Source: an uncultured Peptostreptococcaceae bacterium
GTDB taxonomy: Bacteria; Bacillota; Clostridia; Peptostreptococcales; Peptostreptococcaceae
NCBI GenBank assembly: GCA_947072565.1
Contig: CAMTIM010000029.1
Coordinates: forward strand, 1 to 64,000
Length of the DNA stretch: 64,000 nucleotides
Reading direction: 5' to 3'
Part shown: in pieces, positions 1-7,882 of the stretch
How the letters are laid out: every line of letters starts with the position of its first letter
Position numbering within the stretch: position 1 is the first letter of the stretch
Notes under the pieces: generated by a model
The model's input: the letters and a program-made list of their open reading frames with translations, nothing else
What the model was told of the DNA's origin: nothing
Database searches by the model: none
Translations under genes and position numbers: made by a program

Positions 1-160
1 TAGGGCTCAGATACTGTTATATATCTGGCTTTATGTTTCGTTTGTTTCAAATTCTATAAATTAACCTACTGTTTAATTTTCAAAGTTCATTTTCAATTTC
101 GTTTTGCCCCGTTTCTTAAGGACAAGTATAACTATACCATCTCAAATCTATATCGTCAAT
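1..160 (-). promoter_or_regulatory. rRNA operon promoter and leader (16S gene lies off the left edge)
   Basis: On the minus strand there is a sigma-A promoter with -35 TTGACG (154-159), a 17-base spacer and -10 TATAGT (131-136). About 45 bases downstream is TGAACTTTGAAAA (77-89), a boxA-type antitermination sequence as found in Bacillus and clostridial rrn leaders. The sequence that follows (AACAGTAGGTTAA, then GCCAGATAT) is the kind of text that sits just before the 16S gene in Peptostreptococcaceae. The 16S gene itself is not in the window, so the assignment rests on the leader and on remembered similarity. Confidence 0.65.
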
Positions 161-477
161 ACTTTTTTATAAGTTTTTTTATAAATTTATTATTTCATAT
201 ATTATAACTTAAATCAAACTAATACTTCATCTACAATTTACATCATTATTTCTTGTCATATTTGTTGTATTCTAAACCTACATTTAAGTTTTTCTACAAA
301 AATTTTGTTGTTTAATTTTTATAATCAAAAACATATATAGTTCATTAATATAGAGTATAATATTAATATACTATAAATATTTTATTAAATTTTCAAATTT
401 ATGGTAAGTATATTAATATGTACGTTAATGTATATATATTTTAAATAGTATTATCTATATAATCGAGGAGGTTTTTT
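161..477. other. AT-rich intergenic region between the rrn promoter and hlyIII
   Basis: This divergent intergenic stretch is very AT-rich. No reading frame or RNA gene is apparent. It should hold the promoter of the rightward hemolysin III gene and perhaps a second upstream rrn promoter, but no hexamer pair stands out enough to be called. An AGGAGG ribosome binding site lies at about 465-471. Confidence 0.5.
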
Positions 478-1125
478 ATGAACAATTATCTTAGAGAACC
501 AATAAACGGATTTACACATCTTGCAGGTGCAGTTTTATCTTTTATTGGATTATTAGCATTAGTAATAAAAACAACATTGAATAGCCCTTCTACTATATCA
601 CTAACAGCTGTGATTATATTTGGGTTAAGTATGATTCTTTTATATGCAGCTTCTGCAACTTATCATTTAGTAGTTTCTAGCGACAAGGTTATAAGCTTTT
701 TAAGAAGATTAGACCATGCTATGATATTTGTTTTAATAGCTGGTTCATATACTCCATTTTGTTTAATAGCATTAAATGGTGCAACTGGATGGATATTATT
801 TGGAATAATATTTATGGCTGCAGTTGCTGGGGTATGTTTTAAATTAATTTGGTTTAACTGTCCTAGATGGATTTCTACAATTATATATGTTGCAATGGGA
901 TGGATTTCAATTTTCTTAATAGTTCCATTATATAAAGCTCTTTCTTTACAGGGTATAGCTTTACTTATTGGTGGCGGAATATTTTATACAATAGGCGCTT
1001 TAATTTATGCAACTAAACCAGAATTTTTAAAATCAAAATATCTTGGTTTCCATGAAATTTTCCATGTTTTCATTATGCTAGGTACTTTAACTCACTTTTT
1101 CTGTGTATTTAAGTATGTAATATAA
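478..1125 (+). CDS. Hemolysin III family (PAQR-like) membrane protein
   Basis: A 215-aa polytopic membrane protein of the hemolysin III / YqfA / TrhA family, related to eukaryotic PAQR receptors. About seven hydrophobic segments are visible. Family signatures are the N-terminal EPINGFTHLAGA, the AATYHL region near residue 60, YTPFCL after the third segment, and HEIFHVF near the C-terminus; these conserved His and Ser residues are thought to bind a metal ion in PAQR folds. The length matches the family. The start is an ATG 7 bases after GAGGAGG. The gene stands alone and ends before a shared terminator. Proposed roles in membrane homeostasis are general family knowledge; hemolytic activity should not be assumed from the name. 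Confidence 0.9.
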   Translation: MNNYLREPINGFTHLAGAVLSFIGLLALVIKTTLNSPSTISLTAVIIFGLSMILLYAASATYHLVVSSDKVISFLRRLDHAMIFVLIAGSYTPFCLIALNGATGWILFGIIFMAAVAGVCFKLIWFNCPRWISTIIYVAMGWISIFLIVPLYKALSLQGIALLIGGGIFYTIGALIYATKPEFLKSKYLGFHEIFHVFIMLGTLTHFFCVFKYVI

Positions 1126-1141
1126 TAAATGTACAAAATTA

Positions 1142-1195
1142 AAGGAAGTATCTTTAATAAATGATAAAAATCATTTTAAGATACTTCCTTTTTTT
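1142..1195. terminator. Bidirectional terminator between hlyIII and the metal ATPase gene
   Basis: AAGGAAGTATCTT (1142-1154) pairs with AAGATACTTCCTT (1178-1190). The hairpin is followed by a T-run on the plus strand and flanked by A-rich sequence on the other side, so it can serve both convergent genes. Confidence 0.85.
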
Positions 1196-1201
1196 ATATT
1201 A

Positions 1202-3574
1202 CTATTCTTTCATAGCTCTCATAGCATTTAAAACCGCTATTAAAGCAACTCCTACATCTGCAAATATAGCTTCCCACATAGTTGCAACTCCACCTGCACC
1301 TAATATTAAAACTATTATCTTAACACCTAGAGCAAATATTATATTTTGCCATACTATCTTATTTGTCTTACTTGCTATTTGTATTGCTTTAGCTATTTTT
1401 ATTGGCTCATCTGTCATAAGAACTACATCAGCAGCTTCTATTGCTGCATCAGATCCTAAAGCGCCCATCGCTATACCTACATCTGCACGAGCTAAAACTG
1501 GTGCATCATTTATTCCGTCTCCAACAAATATAACTTTTTCTTTTTCAGACTTGCCTTTATATATCTCTTCTAATTTATCTACTTTATCACCTGGAAGTAA
1601 ATTTGAATATACTTTATCTACTCCTAGTTCTTTTGCTATACTACTTGCAACTTTATCATTATCTCCTGTTAGCATAACAATTTCTTTTATTCCTATAGAT
1701 TTTAATTGTTTTATAGCTTCTATACTGTCATCTTTTATTTCATCTGATATTACTATATATCCTCTATAAACTTGATTTACTGATATATAAACCACTGTTC
1801 CAACTTCTTTAGCTTGAGAATAGAATATATTCTCTTTTTTCATTAGTTTTTCGTTTCCAGCTAATATATGTTCATTATTATAGCTTATTTTAATTCCATA
1901 AGCTGCTATTTCTTCATAACTTACTATCTTATCTAAATCTATTTTTTCATCATAATAACTTAATATTGATTTAGCTATAGGGTGATTAGAGTTAGCTTCA
2001 GCAAATGCAGCATATTCTAATAGTTTTTCTTCTGATATACCTACTGGATTTACTTTAGTTACTTTAAATACTCCCTTAGTAAGAGTTCCTGTTTTATCAA
2101 ATACTACTGTATCTACACTTCTTAAAGCTTCTAAATAATTACTTCCTTTTATTAAGATCCCATTTTTAGATGCAAATCCTATCCCACTAAAGAAACTAAG
2201 TGGTATAGATAATACTAATGCACAAGGGCAAGAAACTACTAAAAATATTAAACCTCTATATAGCCAGTCACTAAATAAAGCATCAGGTATTATAATTGGA
2301 GGTATTACTGCTATTAATAAAGCAGATATAACTACAATCGGAGTATAGTATTTTGAAAACTTAGTTATAAAGTTTTCTGTTTTAGATTTCTTACTACTTG
2401 CATTTTCAACAAGGTCTAATATTTTAGCCACTGTTGATTCGCTAAATTCTTTACTTACTTTTATAGTTAATAATGCGTTTTTATTTATTACTCCAGATAG
2501 TATAGCATCTCCTTTTGAAACTTCCCTAAGTACAGATTCTCCTGTAAGAGCTGAAGTATCAACCATTGACATTCCATCTAATACTACTCCATCTAAAGGT
2601 ACTTTTTCACCTGGTTTTACTACTATTACATCTCCTACGCTTACTTCTTCTGGTGAAATAACTTTTATCTGTGAACCAACTTTTAAGTTTGCATAATCTG
2701 GTCTTATTTCCATAAGAGCACTTATTGATTTTCTTGATTTACCAACTGCCATTCCTTGTAAGAACTCTCCTATTTGATAAAACAACATAACTCCAACTGC
2801 TTCTGGAAACTCGCCTATTGCTAATGCCCCTACTGTTGCTACTGACATTAAGAAGTTTTCATCAAACATACGACCTTTTATAATGTTTTTTATAGCTTTT
2901 AATAGTACTTCTCCACCTACTATTATATAAGCTACTATAAATAATAAATCGCTAAATTGATTTTCAAATCCTGTTGCAGTCTGATATATCCCAAATATAT
3001 ATACAATCGATCCAACTATTAACTTCGCTAAATCTTTTTTATCTATATCACTTTTAGCTTCTTTTTTTATGTCTTTGTTTATCTTAGTATTTTCATTATT
3101 TATTTGTATATCTAGTCCAGGCTCTGTATCGTTTATTATACCTATTACCTTTTCTATTATTTCTTTTTCATTTTCAGATTTTTTTATTTGTATACTTAAT
3201 TTTTTATTTATAAAATTTAAATTCGATAACTGTATTCCATCTAACTTAGATACTTTTTCACTTATAACTTCTGCACAATGTGCACAATTTAATCCATTTA
3301 AAATTATATCTCTTTTAATCATTGCTGCGTTTTCTAAAACTTCTATATCTAATCCAGGCTCTGTTGAATTTATTATATCTATAACTTTTTTTATAACTAT
3401 TTCTTCATCTGAAGAGTCTATTATATTTAAAGTTAGTTTTTTGTTTATAAAGTTTAAATTAGCAGATTCTATATCTTCTAATTTTGATACTTTTTCATTA
3501 ATTACTTCTGCACAATGCGCACAGTTTAATCCCCCTAGTATAATTTCTTTTTTTATTAAACTAGCACTACTCAT
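1202..3574 (-). CDS. cadA: Zn/Cd/Pb-type heavy-metal translocating P-type ATPase
   Basis: A 790-aa P1B ATPase that should export divalent soft metals across the membrane. Two N-terminal heavy-metal-associated domains each carry GLNCAHC (Cys18/Cys21 and Cys97/Cys100). The membrane metal site is CPC at about residues 449-451. The phosphorylation motif DKTGTLTKG is near 493, with TGES in the actuator domain and GDGINDAP in the ATP-binding domain. The last membrane segment contains FADVG, the D-x-G signature of the Zn/Cd/Pb subgroup rather than the copper subgroup. It follows a cadC-type repressor by 12 bases and has a GGGGG ribosome binding site. The two HMA domains look like a tandem duplication: the first 80 residues repeat almost in register. 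Substrate range among Zn, Cd and Pb cannot be told from sequence. Confidence 0.93.
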   Translation of the reverse strand: MSSASLIKKEIILGGLNCAHCAEVINEKVSKLEDIESANLNFINKKLTLNIIDSSDEEIVIKKVIDIINSTEPGLDIEVLENAAMIKRDIILNGLNCAHCAEVISEKVSKLDGIQLSNLNFINKKLSIQIKKSENEKEIIEKVIGIINDTEPGLDIQINNENTKINKDIKKEAKSDIDKKDLAKLIVGSIVYIFGIYQTATGFENQFSDLLFIVAYIIVGGEVLLKAIKNIIKGRMFDENFLMSVATVGALAIGEFPEAVGVMLFYQIGEFLQGMAVGKSRKSISALMEIRPDYANLKVGSQIKVISPEEVSVGDVIVVKPGEKVPLDGVVLDGMSMVDTSALTGESVLREVSKGDAILSGVINKNALLTIKVSKEFSESTVAKILDLVENASSKKSKTENFITKFSKYYTPIVVISALLIAVIPPIIIPDALFSDWLYRGLIFLVVSCPCALVLSIPLSFFSGIGFASKNGILIKGSNYLEALRSVDTVVFDKTGTLTKGVFKVTKVNPVGISEEKLLEYAAFAEANSNHPIAKSILSYYDEKIDLDKIVSYEEIAAYGIKISYNNEHILAGNEKLMKKENIFYSQAKEVGTVVYISVNQVYRGYIVISDEIKDDSIEAIKQLKSIGIKEIVMLTGDNDKVASSIAKELGVDKVYSNLLPGDKVDKLEEIYKGKSEKEKVIFVGDGINDAPVLARADVGIAMGALGSDAAIEAADVVLMTDEPIKIAKAIQIASKTNKIVWQNIIFALGVKIIVLILGAGGVATMWEAIFADVGVALIAVLNAMRAMKE

Positions 3575-3586
3575 AATATTTGCCCC

Positions 3587-3955
3587 CTATCTTTTATAAG
3601 TTTCTTGAATATGATTTAATCCGCAGTCAAATATTTGGCTTATATGACTATCATCTAATGAATAGAAAACTACTTTTCCTTCTTTTCTAAATTTAACTAA
3701 TCTAGCTTGCTTTAACACTCTTAGCTGATGAGATATTGCTGAGTGCGTCATTCCAAGTAAATTAGCTATATCGCATACACACATCTCATTTGCGAATAAT
3801 GCATATAAAATCTTTATTCTTGTTGTGTCACCAAATACTTTAAACAATTCAGCTAAATCATATAACATTTCTTCTTGAGGCATTTTATTTTTAGCCTCCA
3901 CAACTATTTCTTCATGAATTTCTTTACAATCACATACATTTAAATCTTCTTTCAT
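3587..3955 (-). CDS. cadC: ArsR/SmtB family metal-responsive repressor (CadC-like)
   Basis: A 122-aa winged-helix repressor of the ArsR/SmtB family. The helix-turn-helix centres on the MTHSAISHQL region (about residues 69-78). Metal ligands of both classical sites are visible: the alpha3N set Cys8, Cys10, Cys59 and Cys61 (family motif xCVCD) and an alpha5-type Asp/His set near residues 101-115. The start chosen is the ATG at 3955, because AGGTG at 3963-3968 makes a perfect GGAGGT ribosome binding site 7 bases upstream; an in-frame GTG at 3970 overlaps that site. It is the first gene of a two-gene operon with the ATPase. It should repress the operon until Cd, Pb or Zn binds. Confidence 0.93.
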   Translation of the reverse strand: MKEDLNVCDCKEIHEEIVVEAKNKMPQEEMLYDLAELFKVFGDTTRIKILYALFANEMCVCDIANLLGMTHSAISHQLRVLKQARLVKFRKEGKVVFYSLDDSHISQIFDCGLNHIQETYKR

Positions 3956-4013
3956 ATTTAACACCTCCACAATTAATTTAATCTATTTGTTGATAAATAT
4001 TTTTATAATATAA

Positions 4014-4029
4014 TTCACGCTAACGTGAA
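4014..4029. promoter_or_regulatory. Palindrome TTCACG-N4-CGTGAA upstream of cadC
   Basis: A perfect 6-bp inverted repeat with a 4-base centre lies between the cadC ribosome binding site and the larger operator palindrome. The same core (TCACG-N4-CGTGA) occurs once more in the window, at 25520-25533 beside a TipAS-type MerR regulator gene. Such sequences resemble operators of TipA/Mta-type MerR proteins. The function is inferred. Confidence 0.45.
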
Positions 4030-4042
4030 ATTTTAATTTATT

Positions 4043-4078
4043 AATGAAATATATGAATAGTTATTCATATGTTTCATT
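4043..4078. promoter_or_regulatory. 36-bp near-perfect palindrome, candidate CadC operator
   Basis: The left arm AATGAAATATATGAATA (4043-4059) and the right arm TATTCATATGTTTCATT (4062-4078) are inverted repeats of 17 bases with one mismatch and a 2-base centre. The inner ATATGAAT/ATTCATAT core matches the kind of site bound by ArsR/SmtB repressors such as CadC and CzrA. It lies about 90 bases upstream of cadC and 140 bases upstream of the divergent Met-rich gene, so it could affect both. Confidence 0.65.
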
Positions 4079-4217
4079 ATATGCTTGTATATTCTTTTTT
4101 GCAACTACTTTTATGTAATTTTTAATAAAGTGCACATAATACTATTTTTTCTAATATATATATTATTAGAGTAATTATTAATAGATGGTTAAGTATTCTT
4201 AGGAGGGATGATTTAGT

Positions 4218-4715
4218 ATGAGTTTTAATATGTTCTCAAATAAACAAAGTGACGATATGGATCCTAATTATATATACCCTATGCCTTATATAGATCCTAT
4301 GATGTATTCTAATGCTTATTTAGGTAATGGATCCAACAATCCTGAATATCAAATGGACCCTTATATGACAATGGGCGGTTATATGACTTATATGAATCCT
4401 TATATGTATAACCCTGTAATGGGTCAAAATCAAATGGAACATGAAGATGGTGGTTTTGATTTTGATGATATGGAAGACGAAATGGTTATGCAAAATCAAA
4501 TGCCAGGTATGCCTATGATGCCTCAAGGTATGCAGGGCATGATGCCTATGATGCCAGGTATGATGATGCCCCCTGGTATGATGATGCCAGGTATGCAAGG
4601 TATGCCTATGATGAATAATGGTATGATGATGCCTCCGGGTATGATGTATCCTTATATGATGATGCCAGGTATGCCTCAAATAAATATGGAAGAATTTGAC
4701 GAGGAAGAAATGTAA
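4218..4715 (+). CDS. Methionine-rich low-complexity protein of unknown function
   Basis: I do not recognise a family. The 165-aa product is about 28% methionine (47 residues), with many Pro, Gly and Tyr. The first half has spaced PYM, PMP and MDP units; residues 100-155 consist of irregular PGMMMP, GMQGMP and GMMMPP repeats; the tail is acidic (MEEFDEEEM). There is no signal peptide and no membrane segment. The ribosome binding site AGGAGGG is 10-12 bases before ATG. It is transcribed divergently from the cad operon and ends before a strong terminator. Candidate roles are a metal-binding or oxidant-scavenging protein or a spore-coat structural protein. The long His-rich open frame on the other strand is only the antisense of ATG-rich repeats. 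Confidence 0.75.
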   Translation: MSFNMFSNKQSDDMDPNYIYPMPYIDPMMYSNAYLGNGSNNPEYQMDPYMTMGGYMTYMNPYMYNPVMGQNQMEHEDGGFDFDDMEDEMVMQNQMPGMPMMPQGMQGMMPMMPGMMMPPGMMMPGMQGMPMMNNGMMMPPGMMYPYMMMPGMPQINMEEFDEEEM

Positions 4716-4805
4716 CTTTTTTTGTAATAAGTGTTATAAAATTATAATATTTGTCTACACTAATAAATGTATTCCTCATAATATTCCCCCAATATTATAA
4801 ATACA

Positions 4806-4843
4806 AAATAAAGCCACTACGTTAAAGTTAGTGGCTTTATTTT
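4806..4843. terminator. Bidirectional terminator (Met-rich gene / 360-aa gene)
   Basis: AAATAAAGCCACTA (4806-4819) pairs perfectly with TAGTGGCTTTATTT (4829-4842) around a 9-base loop. A and T tracts on the two sides allow termination in both directions. Confidence 0.88.
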
Positions 4844-4848
4844 TATAT

Positions 4849-5931
4849 TTAATTTAAGAAATCTTCAAAATCATTTGACTCTGATTCAACAAAATCATAT
4901 AAAACATTTTCTTCAAAATATAACTCTTCTTTAAGTTTTATATATTCCTTATAGTTGCATTGTAATATTTTATTTATATATTTTCTATCATTATCACTAT
5001 ATGTTCCAACAAACAATTTGTCTGAAAGTACATAATATATAGCTCTCATATCATTATTGATAACATATACTTCTTTCTTAACATGACTGTTATTAAAATT
5101 AAACCTAGTAAAGAATACTCCTGTTTCCATATCGCATCTTAATAAAAATGGATTATCTATATAAAATTTTTCTAGAAACTCTTCATTGTTATATAGTTCA
5201 TATATGCTTACTACTTCTGGTTTTGATATTTCATCAAACACTTCAAAGTCATACATAGGCTCTTTTTCTGTTGCTAACATTGAATTTATTTTAAAACTAT
5301 CATTATCCTTAGATATATTAAAGGCTATCTTAGATATATAATATCCATCGTTATCTTCATATATAGCTTCACTTATAAATTTATTTTCACCTTTTTTAGT
5401 TACTGTATTTTTTAAAAATGTTCCATTGATATTGGTAATATGCATGTTAGAAAGTTCTTCACTACCTGAGAAATATTTTAAGCTTTCTCTATCCCATGCT
5501 ATAAATCTCATTGTCATATAATTTATAAACTCAATTTCTTCAGTTATTTTTTTACAAATTTTTGGATAAATCTCTTCTATTGTAATTTTAGGTTCATAAT
5601 TTTTAACTATATCTATATATTCTTCTACATCCCCTGGAAGTGGTTTTTCATAATATTCATTTTTATTTCCATAGTAATTTACTAATAGCAATGCTTCTTC
5701 TTCTGATATTCTAATTCTATCAGCACCTAAACCTCCCATTAGTCTTTCTTCTTCTCTATAAGCTTCATCTTTTGTAGGATTTTTTAAACTTACATAATCA
5801 GCTAATCCTAGTCCTTCTGAATCTAGCAAAAAGTATTGATATATATTGTCTTTATTATTCTCCCAATTTATTAAAAGCCCCATGCTTCCCATAAGTCTTG
5901 AATTTGTTACTTTAGCAAAGTTGAATTTCAT
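4849..5931 (-). CDS. Conserved-looking hypothetical protein (360 aa)
   Basis: I do not recognise this protein. It is 360 aa, acidic, soluble in appearance, and without signal peptide, membrane segment or obvious catalytic motif. The first 75 residues (ending in RIRISEEEALLLVNYYG) look like one compact unit, followed by mixed alpha/beta sequence rich in Tyr, Asn and Glu. The ATG start is preceded by AAAGGATGTG at good spacing. It is a single gene between two terminators, with about 200 bases of AT-rich sequence before the next, divergent gene. Codon use matches its neighbours, so there is no sign of recent transfer. Confidence 0.75.
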   Translation of the reverse strand: MKFNFAKVTNSRLMGSMGLLINWENNKDNIYQYFLLDSEGLGLADYVSLKNPTKDEAYREEERLMGGLGADRIRISEEEALLLVNYYGNKNEYYEKPLPGDVEEYIDIVKNYEPKITIEEIYPKICKKITEEIEFINYMTMRFIAWDRESLKYFSGSEELSNMHITNINGTFLKNTVTKKGENKFISEAIYEDNDGYYISKIAFNISKDNDSFKINSMLATEKEPMYDFEVFDEISKPEVVSIYELYNNEEFLEKFYIDNPFLLRCDMETGVFFTRFNFNNSHVKKEVYVINNDMRAIYYVLSDKLFVGTYSDNDRKYINKILQCNYKEYIKLKEELYFEENVLYDFVESESNDFEDFLN

Positions 5932-6130
5932 AAAATCACATCCTTTTTTTATGCGTACTTTATATATATAATATCTTATAATACGTTCTAATAAATTATT
6001 ATTTTCAAGTTAAGTATACATTATATTATAAATCAATTTAATATAATTTTTTTTAATTATTTAATATATTTTCACAACTTCTATTGAATATAATATATAA
6101 TATAATAAATGCTTAATCGAGGTGATATTT

Positions 6131-6859
6131 ATGAAAAAAACAGCAGCTTTTTTTGATATAGACGGTACTCTTTATAGAGACTCTCTTATGGTTGAACATT
6201 TTAAGAAATTAATTAAATATGATATAATCGATCAAAAAGCTTGGTATGAACATGCAAGAGATACTTTCATGGATTGGGATAAAAGACAAGGAAATTATGA
6301 TGATTACCTAGACGATGTATGTGAACTATATGTAAGTTCTTTAATCGGTCTTGATAAAACTTGTATAGACTTTACTAGTGATCAAGTTATAAAACTTAAA
6401 TCTGATAGAGTTTACAAATATACTCGTTCAAGAATAAAGTGGCACTTAGATAACAATCATATAGTAATATTTATATCTGGTAGCCCTAATTTCTTAGTTG
6501 AGAAAATGGCTAGTAAATATAATGTTACAGATTTTATAGGTAGTGACTATGTATTTGAAGATGATATTTTTAATGGGACAGTGATTCCTATGTGGGATTC
6601 TTCTAGCAAAAATACTGCTATAGATGACTTTGTTAAAAAGTATAATGTTGATTTATCAACATCTTTTGCATATGGTGACACTAATGGTGATATAAACATG
6701 CTAAGAAGAGTTGGTAACCCTATAGCTATAAACCCTACAAAGGAACTTATAAACCATATCGCTAATGATGAAAAAATATCGAAATGTACTAAGATAATTG
6801 TTGAAAGAAAAGACATAGTTTATTCTTTATCACCAAATGTAGATATTCTAGATATATAA
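6131..6859 (+). CDS. HAD-superfamily hydrolase, subfamily IB (SerB-like phosphatase)
   Basis: A 242-aa cytosolic phosphatase-like protein. Motif I is FFDIDGTLY with the nucleophile pair Asp9 and Asp11; motif II is ISGSPN near the middle; a conserved Lys follows; motif IV is YGDTNGDINML, the Mg-binding Asp pair. This pattern and length fit the HAD-IB group, which includes phosphoserine phosphatase-like enzymes and many of unknown substrate. I use the ATG at 6131 rather than the in-frame GTG at 6122, because GAGGTGAT (6119-6126) is the ribosome binding site and contains that GTG. It is monocistronic and ends at a convergent terminator. The substrate is not predictable. Confidence 0.88.
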   Translation: MKKTAAFFDIDGTLYRDSLMVEHFKKLIKYDIIDQKAWYEHARDTFMDWDKRQGNYDDYLDDVCELYVSSLIGLDKTCIDFTSDQVIKLKSDRVYKYTRSRIKWHLDNNHIVIFISGSPNFLVEKMASKYNVTDFIGSDYVFEDDIFNGTVIPMWDSSSKNTAIDDFVKKYNVDLSTSFAYGDTNGDINMLRRVGNPIAINPTKELINHIANDEKISKCTKIIVERKDIVYSLSPNVDILDI

Positions 6860-6900
6860 ATTTAATAAATTAAGATAATAATATTGTTTTCTTATAACTT

Positions 6901-6941
6901 AAAAATGCTATGCCCTTTGTAATAAAGGACATAGCATTTTT
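6901..6941. terminator. Bidirectional terminator
   Basis: AAAAATGCTATG (6901-6912) pairs with CATAGCATTTTT (6930-6941), with further CTTT/AAAG pairing inside. It lies between the convergent HAD gene and the membrane protein gene. Confidence 0.85.
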
Positions 6942-6943
6942 CT

Positions 6944-7435
6944 TTATATTTTTTTAATTATTTTCTTTAGATTTTGATTATAGTAATGTATAAATGAAGT
7001 GTAAACATAATCATATACTATAAATGCAACTTCAAAAGTTGCTATCGTTATTAAATTTAGAGGTATATATACAAACTGCTTTAATATGAAATAAACTATA
7101 ACTATTATAACATTTGCAAATACCATCTTTAGTAAATACTCCATATATATAGATTTATTTTGTTCTATTATATATTTTACTATTCCATATAATCCAAAAG
7201 TTAATATATATAAAACCCATTGAGCTTTATTTGTCATAACCATAAAACTTAAAATCGTAGAACCCATATAAAAAGCAATTCCACTTTTAAGTCCCAATTC
7301 CATTATAACTATAGATATTGGCAGTGATGCCAATCCCATAAGAAACATAGTATTTATAGGTATTATATTTAAAAGTAATAATATTATTATATTTACTGCT
7401 AATAAAATGCCTCCATAGGCTACTTTTTTACTCAC
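6944..7435 (-). CDS. Small integral membrane protein of unknown function
   Basis: A 163-aa protein with about five hydrophobic segments and a basic C-terminus. The overall look (short, hydrophobic, with an N-terminal helix followed by a reentrant-like PINTMFLMGLASLPI) recalls DUF2232/ECF S-component-type membrane proteins, but no diagnostic motif is present. The start is a GTG at 7435, chosen because CCTCCT at 7441-7446 gives a perfect AGGAGG five bases upstream. Only 9 bases separate it from the stop of the Cys-tailed gene, so the two are surely co-transcribed and it is the last gene of the three-gene cluster 6944-8711. Confidence 0.75.
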   Translation of the reverse strand: MSKKVAYGGILLAVNIIILLLLNIIPINTMFLMGLASLPISIVIMELGLKSGIAFYMGSTILSFMVMTNKAQWVLYILTFGLYGIVKYIIEQNKSIYMEYLLKMVFANVIIVIVYFILKQFVYIPLNLITIATFEVAFIVYDYVYTSFIHYYNQNLKKIIKKI

Positions 7436-7444
7436 GATAACCTC

Positions 7445-7882
7445 CTAGCAACAACTTACTAGGTCTCCACCAAAACATTCGCAACATGAATCTAAACACC
7501 ATAATTTAGTGCAGTTTTCACAACAATCATCTCCACAGCAACAATCGTCACAACAACAACAGCAGCATCCACCTAAATCTGAACGTCTTCTTCTATTGTA
7601 TCTGTCTGATCTATCTCTGTAATCATCTCTATAAAAATTGTAGCTCTCTAGTGCTTTTTTGTACTCCATATTTTGAGGTTCCATTGTGTTAGCTTTTTTT
7701 ATACTTTCTTCGCCTTCTTCATAGTATCCTATATTCATAGAAGAAATTCCGTTTAGATAGTACCATGTTGAACACTTATCACTTATACTTTTTAAAAAAT
7801 TATAAGCCTTTTCAAACTCGTTATTTGCAATAAATTTTCTTACATTTATAAAACTTTCATTGTTATATGTGTTGCTGTACAT
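7445..7882 (-). CDS. TPR-like protein with an extreme cysteine-rich C-terminal tail
   Basis: A protein of about 145 aa in two parts. Residues 1-85 look like tetratricopeptide helices (FEKAYNFLKSISD, then YYLNGISSMNIGYYEEGEESIKKANTMEP). An Arg/Asp/Tyr-rich linker (about 86-102) leads to a final tail of about 42 residues with 18 cysteines, in runs of six, three and two, ending GGDLVSCC. Such density suggests a metal-binding knot, heavy disulfide bonding or modification. The gene overlaps the end of the DUF5685 gene, so translation is coupled. I prefer the ATG at 7882 (AAAGGGTG as ribosome binding site); an in-frame GTG at 7891 is the alternative. I recall clostridial proteins with related tails but no known function. 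Confidence 0.75.
   Translation of the reverse strand: MYSNTYNNESFINVRKFIANNEFEKAYNFLKSISDKCSTWYYLNGISSMNIGYYEEGEESIKKANTMEPQNMEYKKALESYNFYRDDYRDRSDRYNRRRRSDLGGCCCCCCDDCCCGDDCCENCTKLWCLDSCCECFGGDLVSCC

Noticed and set aside
1161-1769. 202-aa plus-strand frame starting within the terminator
   Set aside because: It overlaps the P-type ATPase C-terminal half in antisense and has no ribosome binding site.
3069-3599. 176-aa hydrophobic frame on the plus strand inside the metal ATPase gene
   Set aside because: Antisense of conserved HMA domains; Ser/Phe/Ile-rich composition typical of shadow frames in AT-rich genes.
4320-4679. 119-aa His-rich open frame on the minus strand
   Set aside because: It is the antisense of the ATG-rich Met repeats; CAT codons arise automatically. 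No ribosome binding site, and the sense frame has one.
7445-7580. Sequencing error or low-complexity artefact in the Cys-rich tail
   Set aside because: Codons alternate TGT and TGC without a simple repeat, the frame is preserved, and the tail ends in a non-repetitive conserved-looking GGDLVSCC.
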